DNA of 32,784 nt from JBLIKP01 sp047635375 (GTDB lineage Bacteria > Bacteroidota > Bacteroidia > Sphingobacteriales > Sphingobacteriaceae), in NCBI GenBank assembly GCA_047635375.1, contig JBLIKP010000017.1, positions 1-32,784 on the forward strand, read 5' to 3'. Below the pieces are notes generated by a model, which saw only the letters and a list, made by a program, of their open reading frames with translations, was not told the origin of the DNA and did no database searches. The stretch's first letter is position 1, and each line of letters begins with the position of its first letter. Below are positions 25,094 through 32,784 of the stretch, one piece after another. The position numbers and the translations under genes were made by a program.

Positions 25094-25737
25094 AGTGTTC
25101 CATCAACCATAGTGAGCCTTCTGTCGCTCATTTGTGCAAGTTCTTTATTGTGAGTTACAATAATAAACGTTTGTCCCATTTCCTTTTTTAGCGTTAGAAA
25201 CAGATTATGAAGCTCCTCACTGTTTTTAGAATCCAAGTTCCCCGAAGGTTCATCGGCTAATATAACCGAAGGCTTATTGATTAATGCTCGTGCCACAGCT
25301 ACTCGTTGCTGCTCACCACCAGATAATTCAGAAGGTTTATGGTCTATTCGGCTAGCAAGCCCAAGCATTGTTAATAATTCCTTTGCTCGCGCCTCAGATT
25401 CCTTTTTCCCCTGGCCTGCAATAAAAGCTGGAATACACACATTCTCAATCGCATTAAATTCAGGAAGAAGATGGTGAAATTGAAAAACAAAGCCGATATG
25501 CTTATTTCTAAACGCACTAAGCTCCTTATCATTAAGCTTAAATACATCTTGCCCAGCAATTGAAACGCCACCTTTATCCGGCCGATCTAAAGTGCCCAAC
25601 ATGTGTAATAGGGTAGATTTACCCGCCCCGGAGGAGCCAACAATACTAACTATCTCGCCTGAATTGATTTCTAAATCAACTCCTTTAAGAATTTCTAGAC
25701 TTCCGTAGGCTTTATGAAGGTTTGTGGCTTTAAGCAT
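25090..25737 (-). CDS. lolD: LolD-type ABC transporter ATP-binding protein
   Basis: A 215-residue ABC ATPase of the LolD/MacB-type group. It has Walker A GSSGAGKS (34-41), the Q-loop FVFQFHHLLPEF (83-94), the signature LSGGEQQRVAVARAL (138-152), Walker B VILADEP (158-164) with the following SGNLDS, and the H-loop IVTHN. FQFHHLLPEF with LGTLDRPDKG resembles LolD, which energises lipoprotein release from the inner membrane to LolA. The LolC/E-type membrane partner is not adjacent, which is common in Bacteroidota, so the substrate is inferred. A TTG two codons earlier (25743) is a possible but weaker start; the ATG at 25737 is chosen. It lies 21 bases after the DUF5916 gene and may be cotranscribed with it. 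Confidence 0.88.
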   Translation of the reverse strand: MLKATNLHKAYGSLEILKGVDLEINSGEIVSIVGSSGAGKSTLLHMLGTLDRPDKGGVSIAGQDVFKLNDKELSAFRNKHIGFVFQFHHLLPEFNAIENVCIPAFIAGQGKKESEARAKELLTMLGLASRIDHKPSELSGGEQQRVAVARALINKPSVILADEPSGNLDSKNSEELHNLFLTLKKEMGQTFIIVTHNKELAQMSDRRLTMVDGTL

Positions 25738-25758
25738 GGCCAAATATAAACACCTTTT

Positions 25759-28209
25759 CTATTTATTCCTTTTCAAATAAAGGTAATCCAGGTAATAAAC
25801 TACTTTTATCGAAAATGTATTAAGTTGATCTTGGTTAATGGTGTTGATTACATTGTTGGCAAAGTCATTTTTTATAACGCTGTTTTGAGCAATGTTTAAA
25901 TCATTTGAGAAATCGGCGATGCTATTTTTATACGTGAAAAATAAATCAGACCCTGGAGCAAACCTCCACGTGTATACTAAGTCAAGGTTTACTCGGTTAA
26001 AATTTACATTATTATTCTGAGCATAAGTGTTGTTTTTCAGTACATCTCCACTTTCCAGCAGGTCAAAGTATTGGTTGTACTCTACCTTAGACCAATATTG
26101 CCTTAAATCCAATGCTAGGGACATGTTAGTGGTAAAGATATACTTTGCTGAAAGCGTATTGGTATGTGTATTTACATTTCTGTCCCCAAAAATAACATTT
26201 CCTGTATTGTCAAAATTCGCAAACCCTATTTGAAACGCATTACTAAGATTGTATGAATAGTTAAAAGATAGATTATCTGAAACTCTAACGCGCGGACTAA
26301 TAGTTATTGAATTATTGTTATACGGAGTTTTTAAATCGGCATAGTATTGAAATCTACCATCTAGGGCGAATACTTTTCTATAATCGGTGGAAAAACCAAA
26401 TCCTCCTCCAGCAAACGCATTGGTATGAAATTGTCGCCCAGGAACGCGTGCTTCAAAGATGTCCCAACCCCTTATAGGTCTAATATTTGCCCAAAAGAAT
26501 GCTGCCATAAAGCTTTTGTCTAATACAAAGCCATCAAGGTTTATTGAATAATTTAAGAATTGTTTTTTATCGTAAGAAGTGCCCAGAAAATTGTTTATCC
26601 CTATATTTCCACGAATAAAACGGCCGTTCCAAAACGGTTCAAATTTATGGTATTTAATTCCCCCGCTAAAATTAGACTCATTGTTTGCAAAGAGAATACC
26701 AAGATCATTAGGATTGTAAGTATCGCTTTCAACCCCATGTCTTATGTAACCTTGCCAATTCCCACTTACCTTGTCAAATCTCACAAAATATGTATGCCCG
26801 ATGGAAGTGTCGGTTTCCATGGTATTAATGGTTGCGCCAGCACCGCCACTAAAAGCATATTTATTGTCCTTAGTTCCAATTGTGAAATTTCCTAAAGTTG
26901 CATTTGCATTATCATTCCGTCCAAAGCGGTTTACATTCGTGTTAATTATTTTAAATGAACTGTTTGCTGGAAGAGTCTGCACCATGGAAACTACATTAAA
27001 ATTAGTTATAGGAGAGGTAACTACCTCTCGAGTATTTCCCACGCTGTCGCGGATAACTGCCCTAGTTTCATCAGTAATTGCATTTAATACACCAAGCCCC
27101 AATCCGTCGGGTGTTCTCCCACTTATTTTTGTAGCGTTTAAAAGTTGGGTTTTGTTAGGGTTATCTATTACTTCTTCACCATCACCTAAATTTTGATAGG
27201 GTGCGCTAAAATCAATCGGACGGCCTCCAATTCTACGGGAATAAAAGAAATTGCCGTATTGGTTAAAGAGATCCATTTCTTCCTTAAAAAACGGACGATT
27301 TTCTTGGAAAAACTGTTCGAAAGGACTTAGGTTTAATACCTCATTGTCACTACGTACTTGTCCAAAGTCAGGAGCAAGCGTCATATCTAGGGTAAAGCTT
27401 TCATTTATTCCATATTTAACGTCCAGTCCTGCATTGTAGCTTGAGCCGAAATTACTTTTCCCAGCTTCATTCACTGGAAAATGATTTACTGTTGCAGTTA
27501 AGTTTGGTCGGAGGAAAAGGCGAGTAGGTGGGGTAATATCTTCTAAACCAGTTAATCTACCAATCAAAGCAACTTCGTTATCCACTCCGTTAGGCACAAA
27601 TTGCCAGATACTATTTTCTCTCGTGCGTCGTACATTCCTTTCAATTTGCATTCCCCATTCCTGAATATTTTTTTTCGGAAACCTTAATGCGCTATACGGA
27701 ATTTTCATTTCGGCGGTCCATCCTAGGGAATCAATACGCACTTTTCCATCCCAAATAGCATCAAAATCTCTATCGGATTTGGTAAAGTCTCTTTGAATAC
27801 CGCTAGCAGAGAGACCGAATACAATAAGGTTTTGTTTGTCGAGGTAGGTGTCAAATCCAATTCTGAAAAAGTCTGAGTTTGTTTCGCTATCACGAAGGCC
27901 TAATTGCTTTAATATGCTGTCTGGATTTGAGTCGTACATCCTTGCAGCGACATAAATTGCTCTATCGTCGTAAATAATTTTTACCTCTGTTTGTTGATTT
28001 GCCGTAACATTCTGGAGAGGTGAATTTTGAATAAAATCCTTGGCAACAAGAATGTTTTGCCATACTGCATCATCAAGAAGTCCATCAATTTTTGGACCTT
28101 GTTCTACCCGTGTTGCATCAAACGTTTTGGTTTCATTTTGACCTTGTGAAATCGCCAGATTAAAAAAAGCGAAATTTGAGGCAAACAGGAAAAGGATAAA
28201 TTTCTTCAT
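25759..28209 (-). CDS. DUF5916 outer-membrane protein with CBM9-like N-terminal domain
   Basis: An 816-residue exported protein. A signal peptide (about residues 1-21) precedes a CBM9/DOMON-like domain (about 35-230) with IDGLLDDAVW at 41-50 and a later WTAEMKIPYSALRF typical of that fold. The rest (about 250-816) fits the DUF5916 beta-barrel region: LAPDFGQVRSDNEVLNLSPF, FFQENRPFFKEE and FYSRRIGG are characteristic. The C-terminus alternates polar and aromatic residues and ends in a barrel-like strand (TFSIKVVYYLDYLYLK). It is probably an outer-membrane protein that binds carbohydrate or another surface ligand; the real function of this family is not known. A TAATTTTG promoter box and a palindrome lie just upstream. 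Confidence 0.88.
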   Translation of the reverse strand: MKKFILFLFASNFAFFNLAISQGQNETKTFDATRVEQGPKIDGLLDDAVWQNILVAKDFIQNSPLQNVTANQQTEVKIIYDDRAIYVAARMYDSNPDSILKQLGLRDSETNSDFFRIGFDTYLDKQNLIVFGLSASGIQRDFTKSDRDFDAIWDGKVRIDSLGWTAEMKIPYSALRFPKKNIQEWGMQIERNVRRTRENSIWQFVPNGVDNEVALIGRLTGLEDITPPTRLFLRPNLTATVNHFPVNEAGKSNFGSSYNAGLDVKYGINESFTLDMTLAPDFGQVRSDNEVLNLSPFEQFFQENRPFFKEEMDLFNQYGNFFYSRRIGGRPIDFSAPYQNLGDGEEVIDNPNKTQLLNATKISGRTPDGLGLGVLNAITDETRAVIRDSVGNTREVVTSPITNFNVVSMVQTLPANSSFKIINTNVNRFGRNDNANATLGNFTIGTKDNKYAFSGGAGATINTMETDTSIGHTYFVRFDKVSGNWQGYIRHGVESDTYNPNDLGILFANNESNFSGGIKYHKFEPFWNGRFIRGNIGINNFLGTSYDKKQFLNYSINLDGFVLDKSFMAAFFWANIRPIRGWDIFEARVPGRQFHTNAFAGGGFGFSTDYRKVFALDGRFQYYADLKTPYNNNSITISPRVRVSDNLSFNYSYNLSNAFQIGFANFDNTGNVIFGDRNVNTHTNTLSAKYIFTTNMSLALDLRQYWSKVEYNQYFDLLESGDVLKNNTYAQNNNVNFNRVNLDLVYTWRFAPGSDLFFTYKNSIADFSNDLNIAQNSVIKNDFANNVINTINQDQLNTFSIKVVYYLDYLYLKRNK

Positions 28210-28214
28210 TTATA

Positions 28215-28229
28215 TTGTGGTTGCCACAA
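28215..28229. promoter_or_regulatory. Palindrome overlapping the DUF5916 promoter region
   Basis: TTGTGG (28215-28220), TTG, CCACAA (28224-28229) is a perfect 6-base inverted repeat with a 3-base centre, between the DUF5916 ATG and its -7 box and overlapping the box by three bases. Its position around the expected transcription start fits a repressor site or a leader hairpin. No binding protein is identified. Confidence 0.35.
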
Positions 28230-28234
28230 AATTA
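28227..28234 (-). promoter_or_regulatory. Candidate -7 promoter box for the DUF5916 gene
   Basis: On the minus strand it reads TAATTTTG, an exact TAnnTTTG match, about 18 bases before the ATG. No clear -33 TTG is seen at about 20 bases further upstream. Confidence 0.35.
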
Positions 28235-28322
28235 GACTTCATTCGTTTGAGAAAAAAGAATATTGGTGATAATTAAGATAATTTGGGGTAAAATAGATGT
28301 TACTTAATTTTTTGGATTCAGG

Positions 28323-28353
28323 TTGAAATAACCTTTAAGAAATCTTACTTTTA
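28323..28353 (+). promoter_or_regulatory. Candidate promoter for sucC
   Basis: TTG at 28323-28325 is followed after 20 bases by TACTTTTA (28346-28353), seven of eight bases from a -7 box when the two free positions are counted. The box ends 43 bases before the sucC ATG. Spacing fits the Bacteroidota pattern, but the last base of the box is wrong. Confidence 0.3.
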
Positions 28354-28396
28354 CCGAAATCTTTAAAACGATAATTCAAATCCATATATCTGACAC

Positions 28397-29587
28397 ATGA
28401 ATATTCACGAATACCAAGGTAAAGGAATTTTAAAAAGTTTTGGCGTACGCATCCAAGAAGGATATGTAGCTAACACTCCACAAGAAGCTGTTGAGGCTGC
28501 AAAAAAATTAAACGCTGAAACCGGAACCGATTGGTGGGTTATAAAAGCACAAATACACGCAGGTGGTCGTGGAAAAGGTGGAGGTGTTAAACTTGCCAAA
28601 AGCCTTGAAGAAGTAGAAAGAATTGCTGGAGAAATCATTGGAATGCAATTGATTACACCACAAACTTCTGCTGAAGGAAAATTAGTAAGCAAGGTTTTAG
28701 TTGGACAGGATGTGTATTATCCTGGTGAGTCTGAAACTGAAGAATATTACATGAGTGTTTTATTAAACCGTTCAAACGGTAGAAACATAATCATGTATTC
28801 TACTGAAGGCGGAATGGACATTGAAGAGGTAGCTGAAAAAACTCCTCACTTAATTTTCTCTGAAGAAATCGACCCTGCTGTCGGTCTTCAAGGATTCCAA
28901 GCACGTAAAATTGCGTTTAACTTAGGACTTTCAGGTGCTGCTTTTAAAGACATGCTTAAGTTTGTTACCTCATTATACAATGCTTTCGACAGCATCGACG
29001 CAAGTCTTTTTGAAATTAACCCAGTATTAAAAACTTCTGATAGTAAAATCTTAGCAGTTGACTCTAAAGTGACTTTCGACGGAAATGCTCTTTATCGTCA
29101 CCCAGATTACGCTGCAATGCGTGATACTTCAGAAGAAGACCCAACAGAAGTTGAAGCTTCAAAATCTAACCTTAACTACATTAAACTTGACGGAAACGTG
29201 GGTTGTATGGTTAACGGTGCTGGTCTTGCAATGGCGACAATGGATATTATCAAGCTTGCTGGTGGCGAGCCTGCTAACTTCCTTGACGTAGGGGGTAATG
29301 CAAATGCGCAAACTGTTGAGGCTGGATTTAGAATCATCCTTTCAGATCCTAATGTAAAATGTATTATGATTAACATCTTTGGTGGTATCGTTCGTTGCGA
29401 CCGTGTTGCTCAAGGAGTTGTTGATGCTTGCAAAAACATGGGAGAAGTTCCAGTTCCAATTATTGTTAGACTTCAAGGAACTAATGCCGAAGAAGCTAAG
29501 AAAATCATTGACGAGTCTGGACTTAAAGTTTATTCTGCTATACTTTTACAAGAAGCAGCCGACTTAGTAAATAAAGTATTGGTTTAA
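28397..29587 (+). CDS. sucC: Succinate-CoA ligase (ADP-forming), beta subunit
   Basis: The beta subunit of succinyl-CoA synthetase, which makes ATP or GTP from succinyl-CoA in the TCA cycle. The 396 residues are the family length. The N-terminus MNIHEYQGKGILKSFGV and the ATP-grasp segments KAQIHAGGRGKGGGVKLA and EINPV are typical. The C-terminal CoA-ligase part has NFLDVGGNA and NIFGGIVRCD with the conserved GGIVRCD loop. The alpha subunit gene sucD is not adjacent: a T9SS gene follows after a strong terminator, so sucC is expressed alone, as is often the case in Bacteroidota. No defect is visible. Confidence 0.97.
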   Translation: MNIHEYQGKGILKSFGVRIQEGYVANTPQEAVEAAKKLNAETGTDWWVIKAQIHAGGRGKGGGVKLAKSLEEVERIAGEIIGMQLITPQTSAEGKLVSKVLVGQDVYYPGESETEEYYMSVLLNRSNGRNIIMYSTEGGMDIEEVAEKTPHLIFSEEIDPAVGLQGFQARKIAFNLGLSGAAFKDMLKFVTSLYNAFDSIDASLFEINPVLKTSDSKILAVDSKVTFDGNALYRHPDYAAMRDTSEEDPTEVEASKSNLNYIKLDGNVGCMVNGAGLAMATMDIIKLAGGEPANFLDVGGNANAQTVEAGFRIILSDPNVKCIMINIFGGIVRCDRVAQGVVDACKNMGEVPVPIIVRLQGTNAEEAKKIIDESGLKVYSAILLQEAADLVNKVLV

Positions 29588-29608
29588 GCCAAACACATAA
29601 TAATTTTG

Positions 29609-29640
29609 AAAGGGTAGCCGTTTTGGCTACCCTTTTTTTA
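29609..29640 (+). terminator. Terminator after sucC (copy 1 of an identical pair)
   Basis: AAAGGGTAGCC (29609-29619) pairs perfectly with GGCTACCCTTT (29625-29635) around a GTTTT loop, followed by a T run. The 37-base block 29608-29644 is identical to 32479-32515. Confidence 0.93.
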
Positions 29641-29726
29641 TTTTAATAGATTATAAACCAAATTAATGTGAAAATTTGAGATTTAAATTGGATTGTTTAC
29701 CTTTCCATTTCAAGCCTTATTTAATT

Positions 29727-32447
29727 ATGCAAAAGAAAAGTCTACTCTTCACTATCTTGATTTCTTTATTTGCTTTAATTTCAGTTGAAGCTTCTGGCCA
29801 ATATTGTGAGGCAACAGGTGCCGCATGCGGTACAGAAAATAAAAGGAGTATTACCAATTTTGGAATTACCTATCAAGGGAACGGACTCCTTCATAATGAA
29901 TCATTGTGTGACGCATATGGAGACTTTACTGACTTAGCCACAATAAAGGTTATTAAAGGAAATACATATGAAATCTATATGTCATTTTTACCCTTCGGAA
30001 TAGATATGGGTACCGTTTACATCGATTTTAACGCAGATGGGGAGTTTACCGCACTTGACGAAGCTTTTGAAATGACCGGTAGCGGTGGGATATACTCTGG
30101 AAGTTTTGTAGTTCCCCCAACCGCGGTAAGTGGCTTGAGCAGACTTCGGGTAGTTGTAAATGGCGGGATAGATGGAACTCCATCTTGTGGAGTGATGGCT
30201 ACGGGTGAAGTAGAAGATTATTCCCTACTTATAAGTGATGGACCAGATAATGTTGATGAATATTGCAACTCCGCAGGAGCGGCATGTATAGACCCAAGTG
30301 ACCCACCTCGACATATAGAAACTTACACTATTTATGATGCTACCCAAAATGTGGTTTTTACAAAAGGAAGTGGCTGCTCAACCACGGGTTATTCTGATTT
30401 TACTTCTGACATAATCGAATTAACGGCAGGAGAAGCTTATAACGGTGAATTGATTACAAGTGCAAGTAATGCCGCAGATCAAATAGTTGTCCTTATAGAT
30501 ATAGACGGAGATAAAACGTTTGTCCAAGCAAATGAGTACTTCAAAATACCAGGAAATGCTGGCTTATTTACCGGGGTCATTAATATTCCAACCGATGCTC
30601 CCTCTGGCCTTACAAGAATGCGCGTTGTTTATAAATGGAGCCTGGGTGGTTCTCCATCGGCTGCTGGATGTGGAAAATATAATATTGGGGAAACCGAAGA
30701 CTACACTGTAAATATAATAAACTCTGACGCACCTTCAAACGAATCGCCAACGGCAGCTAACGATAATGCTAAAGTTAATCAGGATGCCTTTGTTGATATT
30801 GATGTAAAAGAAAATGACCAAGACAGCGACGGAACACTAGATGCAACTTCAGTGACTATCACAAAAAACACTTTAAATGGCGCTACAAGTGTTAATGGGA
30901 CTAATGGCGTAATTACTTATACTCCTAACACTGGGTTTAGTGGAAATGATACTTTAAAATACACAATAAAAGACGATGCTGGTGATGCTTCTAATGAAGC
31001 CTCAGTATTTGTAATTATTAATGGAAAGCCTATTGCCACTGAAGACAATGCAAATACATTTACTGAACAACAAGTAAATATAGCAGTGCTTGAAAATGAT
31101 AACGACGATAATAAATTAGACACTCCATCACTTTCAATATCAACGGTCGCAACAAATGGGACTGCTACTTTAAAAGGTGATGGAACCATTGATTATGTGT
31201 CAAATGCTAGCTTTTTAGGGTTAGACACTTTTTTCTATTCAATCTGCGATACAGCAACCCCAGCCTTATGTGATATTGGTATGGTAATTATTGCCGTTGC
31301 AGAGCCAAATACTCCACCAACAGCGATAAAGGATAATGCCAATACGCAATCCGAAGTATTGGTAAATATTGAGGTTCTTAAAAATGATATGGACCCTGAA
31401 GGCATAGATACTTCGTCACTTGAAGTGATTTCTGACCCAAGTAATGGAACTGCTGTAGTAAAGACTAATGGAACTATTGATTACACATCCAATGCAGCCT
31501 TCGTTGGGAAAGACACTTTCCAATACGCTATATGCGGAAAAGGAGACCCATTGCAATGTGACTCGGCAATTGTGGTTGTTACCGTTTCTGAGGTTGGAAA
31601 CACCAATACCCCCCCAATAGTAACAAATGATACTGTTCAATTGGATGAGGATACTGAAATTGATATTTACGTATTATCAAACGATTCTGATCCAGAGAAT
31701 AATCTGGATTCTAATTCAATAGAAATTGTTACGGCAGCTCTCAATGGTGTCCTAAATATAAACTCAGATTTCAGTATTAACTATAAGCCAAACGAAAACT
31801 ACTTTGGAAAAGATAGTTTCATTTATTCGGTTTGCGACGGAGAAACTCCTGAACTATGCGAACAAGCAAAAGTGATTATTACAATTGTTGGGGTTGGTGA
31901 TGCGCCAATTGCAAACGATGATTATGCTACTGGAAGGGAATGGAATGATATTCCGGTCGATTTTTTGTCAAATGATATTAACCAAGATGGGAATATAAAC
32001 AATGATGCAACACTAATTTATGAAGCCCCAAAAAACGGTAGTGCAACCTTTAATCCAGGGAAAACCTTAATAATTTACAAGGCTAATTCTTCGTTTTTTG
32101 GTTTGGATACCCTGTATTATTCAATATGTAATGATGCTGTTCCAGCACTCTGTGACTCAGCCTTCGTTGAAATACTTGTAGATGGTTTTATGGGAATTGG
32201 TCAAAATAATTTACTTGAAATAGACCATTTCCCTAACCCGGTAATTAATTCAGTAAATATTTCCTCCTCAATTCCATTTTCAGGAGTAATTTCCATTTTT
32301 GATTTCTCAGGAAAGCTAATTCTTAAAAGAAGTTTATCAATCCCTGGAGTTTTAAATTTAGAAATTCTTAAATCTGGAATTTATTTGATGGAAGTAAGAG
32401 ATAGTGGTTCAGGAGACACCAATAGATCCAAGGTTATTAAGAAATAG
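29727..32447 (+). CDS. Secreted GEVED and Ig-like repeat protein with T9SS sorting domain
   Basis: A 906-residue exported modular protein. A signal peptide (residues 1-25) precedes two GEVED-type modules (about 26-170 and 178-331), each ending in the diagnostic GEVEDYSL / GETEDYTV. Five Big_9/tandem-95 Ig-like repeats follow (about 337-432, 434-525, 528-623, 627-722, 725-819). Four of these carry a C-x4-P-x2-C loop (for example CDTATPALC at 507-515). A type IX sorting domain at 833-906 has HFPNPVINSVNISS and ends SKVIKK. An upstream TTG at 29676 would add 17 residues before the signal peptide, so the ATG at 29727 is chosen. It is probably a cell-surface adhesin or structural protein; no catalytic motif is visible. 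It is flanked by two identical terminators. Confidence 0.87.
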   Translation: MQKKSLLFTILISLFALISVEASGQYCEATGAACGTENKRSITNFGITYQGNGLLHNESLCDAYGDFTDLATIKVIKGNTYEIYMSFLPFGIDMGTVYIDFNADGEFTALDEAFEMTGSGGIYSGSFVVPPTAVSGLSRLRVVVNGGIDGTPSCGVMATGEVEDYSLLISDGPDNVDEYCNSAGAACIDPSDPPRHIETYTIYDATQNVVFTKGSGCSTTGYSDFTSDIIELTAGEAYNGELITSASNAADQIVVLIDIDGDKTFVQANEYFKIPGNAGLFTGVINIPTDAPSGLTRMRVVYKWSLGGSPSAAGCGKYNIGETEDYTVNIINSDAPSNESPTAANDNAKVNQDAFVDIDVKENDQDSDGTLDATSVTITKNTLNGATSVNGTNGVITYTPNTGFSGNDTLKYTIKDDAGDASNEASVFVIINGKPIATEDNANTFTEQQVNIAVLENDNDDNKLDTPSLSISTVATNGTATLKGDGTIDYVSNASFLGLDTFFYSICDTATPALCDIGMVIIAVAEPNTPPTAIKDNANTQSEVLVNIEVLKNDMDPEGIDTSSLEVISDPSNGTAVVKTNGTIDYTSNAAFVGKDTFQYAICGKGDPLQCDSAIVVVTVSEVGNTNTPPIVTNDTVQLDEDTEIDIYVLSNDSDPENNLDSNSIEIVTAALNGVLNINSDFSINYKPNENYFGKDSFIYSVCDGETPELCEQAKVIITIVGVGDAPIANDDYATGREWNDIPVDFLSNDINQDGNINNDATLIYEAPKNGSATFNPGKTLIIYKANSSFFGLDTLYYSICNDAVPALCDSAFVEILVDGFMGIGQNNLLEIDHFPNPVINSVNISSSIPFSGVISIFDFSGKLILKRSLSIPGVLNLEILKSGIYLMEVRDSGSGDTNRSKVIKK

Positions 32448-32479
32448 AATTTTACAAAAAATATAAAATTTATTATAAG

Positions 32480-32511
32480 AAAGGGTAGCCGTTTTGGCTA
32501 CCCTTTTTTTA
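32480..32511 (+). terminator. Terminator after the T9SS protein gene (copy 2)
   Basis: The same hairpin as after sucC: AAAGGGTAGCC (32480-32490), GTTTT loop, GGCTACCCTTT (32496-32506), then T residues. It lies 33 bases after the T9SS stop and 21 bases before the YrdC/YciO-family ATG. Confidence 0.92.
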
Positions 32512-32531
32512 TTTTTGAGAAAATAGTAACC

Positions 32532-32784
32532 ATGGCAGAGCTAATTAAAATGTACGAGGAAAACCCAGATGCTCGTAGCTTAAAGAAAATTGTAGCGTGT
32601 TTAAAGAACGGAGGAGTAATCATATACCCAACCGATACCATTTATGCTTTAGGCTGCGACATCACCCAGAAAAAAGCAATTGAGAAAATCTGCCGACTAA
32701 AAGGAATTAAACCCGATAAAGCCCATTTATCCTTTATTTGCTCCGATTTAAGCCATATTTCAGACTATGTAAAAAACCCTGATA
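32532..32784 (+). CDS. Sua5/YciO/YrdC family protein, N-terminal part (runs off the window)
   Basis: The open frame from the ATG at 32532 reaches the window edge with 84 codons and no stop. The N-terminus (LIKMYEENPDARSLKKIVAC, then GGVIIYPTDTIYALGCDI) has the conserved YPTDTxYxLGCD substrate/ATP-site motif of the YrdC fold. KICRLKGIKPDKAHLSFICS, followed by DLSHISDYV, fits the YciO subgroup of this family. Sua5/YrdC members make threonylcarbamoyl-AMP for the t6A modification of tRNAs that read ANN codons. YciO proteins are close relatives whose activity is less certain. The C-terminal half is not visible, so the subgroup cannot be decided firmly. Confidence 0.88.
   Translation, partial: MAELIKMYEENPDARSLKKIVACLKNGGVIIYPTDTIYALGCDITQKKAIEKICRLKGIKPDKAHLSFICSDLSHISDYVKNPD

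Noticed and set aside
25741..25743. TTG start for lolD two codons upstream
   Set aside because: The ATG at 25737 gives the normal LolD N-terminus, and the extra two residues add nothing.
26560..27439. Rightward open frames opposite the DUF5916 gene
   Set aside because: They are antisense shadows of a clearly recognised gene, with low-complexity, non-family translations.
28997..29291. Second-frame ORF inside sucC
   Set aside because: It overlaps a highly conserved gene in another frame and has no start context or family pattern.
29676..29726. Upstream TTG extension of the GEVED/T9SS protein
   Set aside because: It would place 17 residues before a good signal peptide that starts at the ATG at 29727.
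1..32784. tRNA, rRNA, CRISPR arrays, insertion sequences, attachment sites
   Set aside because: By reading both strands I saw no cloverleaf with a TTC-loop motif, no regularly spaced repeat array, and no transposase or integrase motif.

Overview
The window looks like chromosomal DNA from a marine-type member of the Bacteroidota (Flavobacteriia or a close relative). The evidence is the low GC content, two proteins with type IX secretion (T9SS) C-terminal sorting domains, a DUF5916 outer-membrane protein, several start regions without a clear Shine-Dalgarno sequence, and a few matches to the Bacteroidota -7 promoter box TAnnTTTG. This placement is inferred from gene content; no marker RNA gene is present. 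I saw no tRNA, rRNA, CRISPR array, insertion sequence or prophage.

Layout. Positions 1-1736 carry the end of malate synthase and isocitrate lyase (glyoxylate shunt), closed by a strong terminator. Positions 1735-3864 are a zone of gene decay: two truncated response-regulator receivers lie head to head, followed by an intact NarL-type regulator and a broken outer-membrane beta-barrel gene. Positions 3861-8675 hold peptide chain release factor 3, an SLC12-like cation-chloride transporter, a small unknown protein and a DoxX protein. Positions 8829-12277 hold a secreted P-domain/Ig-like T9SS protein, a very basic small lipoprotein and dihydrolipoyl dehydrogenase. Positions 12321-15788 are a leftward polyphosphate operon: a SixA-like protein that has lost its catalytic residues, polyphosphate kinase 1, and a Ppx/GppA phosphatase. 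Positions 15985-20747 hold smc, a UPF0173 metallo-hydrolase and a small membrane-anchored protein.

Positions 20771-25093 hold a tightly packed leftward operon (PIG-L deacetylase, ATP-grasp ligase, HAD phosphatase, GyrI-like ligand-binding protein) divergent from a GT-C-like membrane glycosyltransferase. Positions 25090-28209 hold a LolD-type ABC ATPase and a DUF5916 outer-membrane protein. Positions 28397-32784 hold succinyl-CoA synthetase beta, a second modular T9SS protein bracketed by two identical terminators, and the start of a YrdC/YciO-family protein.

Most of the window is housekeeping: central carbon metabolism (aceB, aceA, lpdA, sucC), translation (prfC, YrdC/YciO family) and chromosome segregation (smc). 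The parts that deserve a second look are the catalytically dead SixA homologue in the polyphosphate operon, the deacetylase-ligase-phosphatase operon, the decayed two-component region, the C-x4-P-x2-C loop shared by two T9SS proteins, and the phased repeats upstream of one of them.
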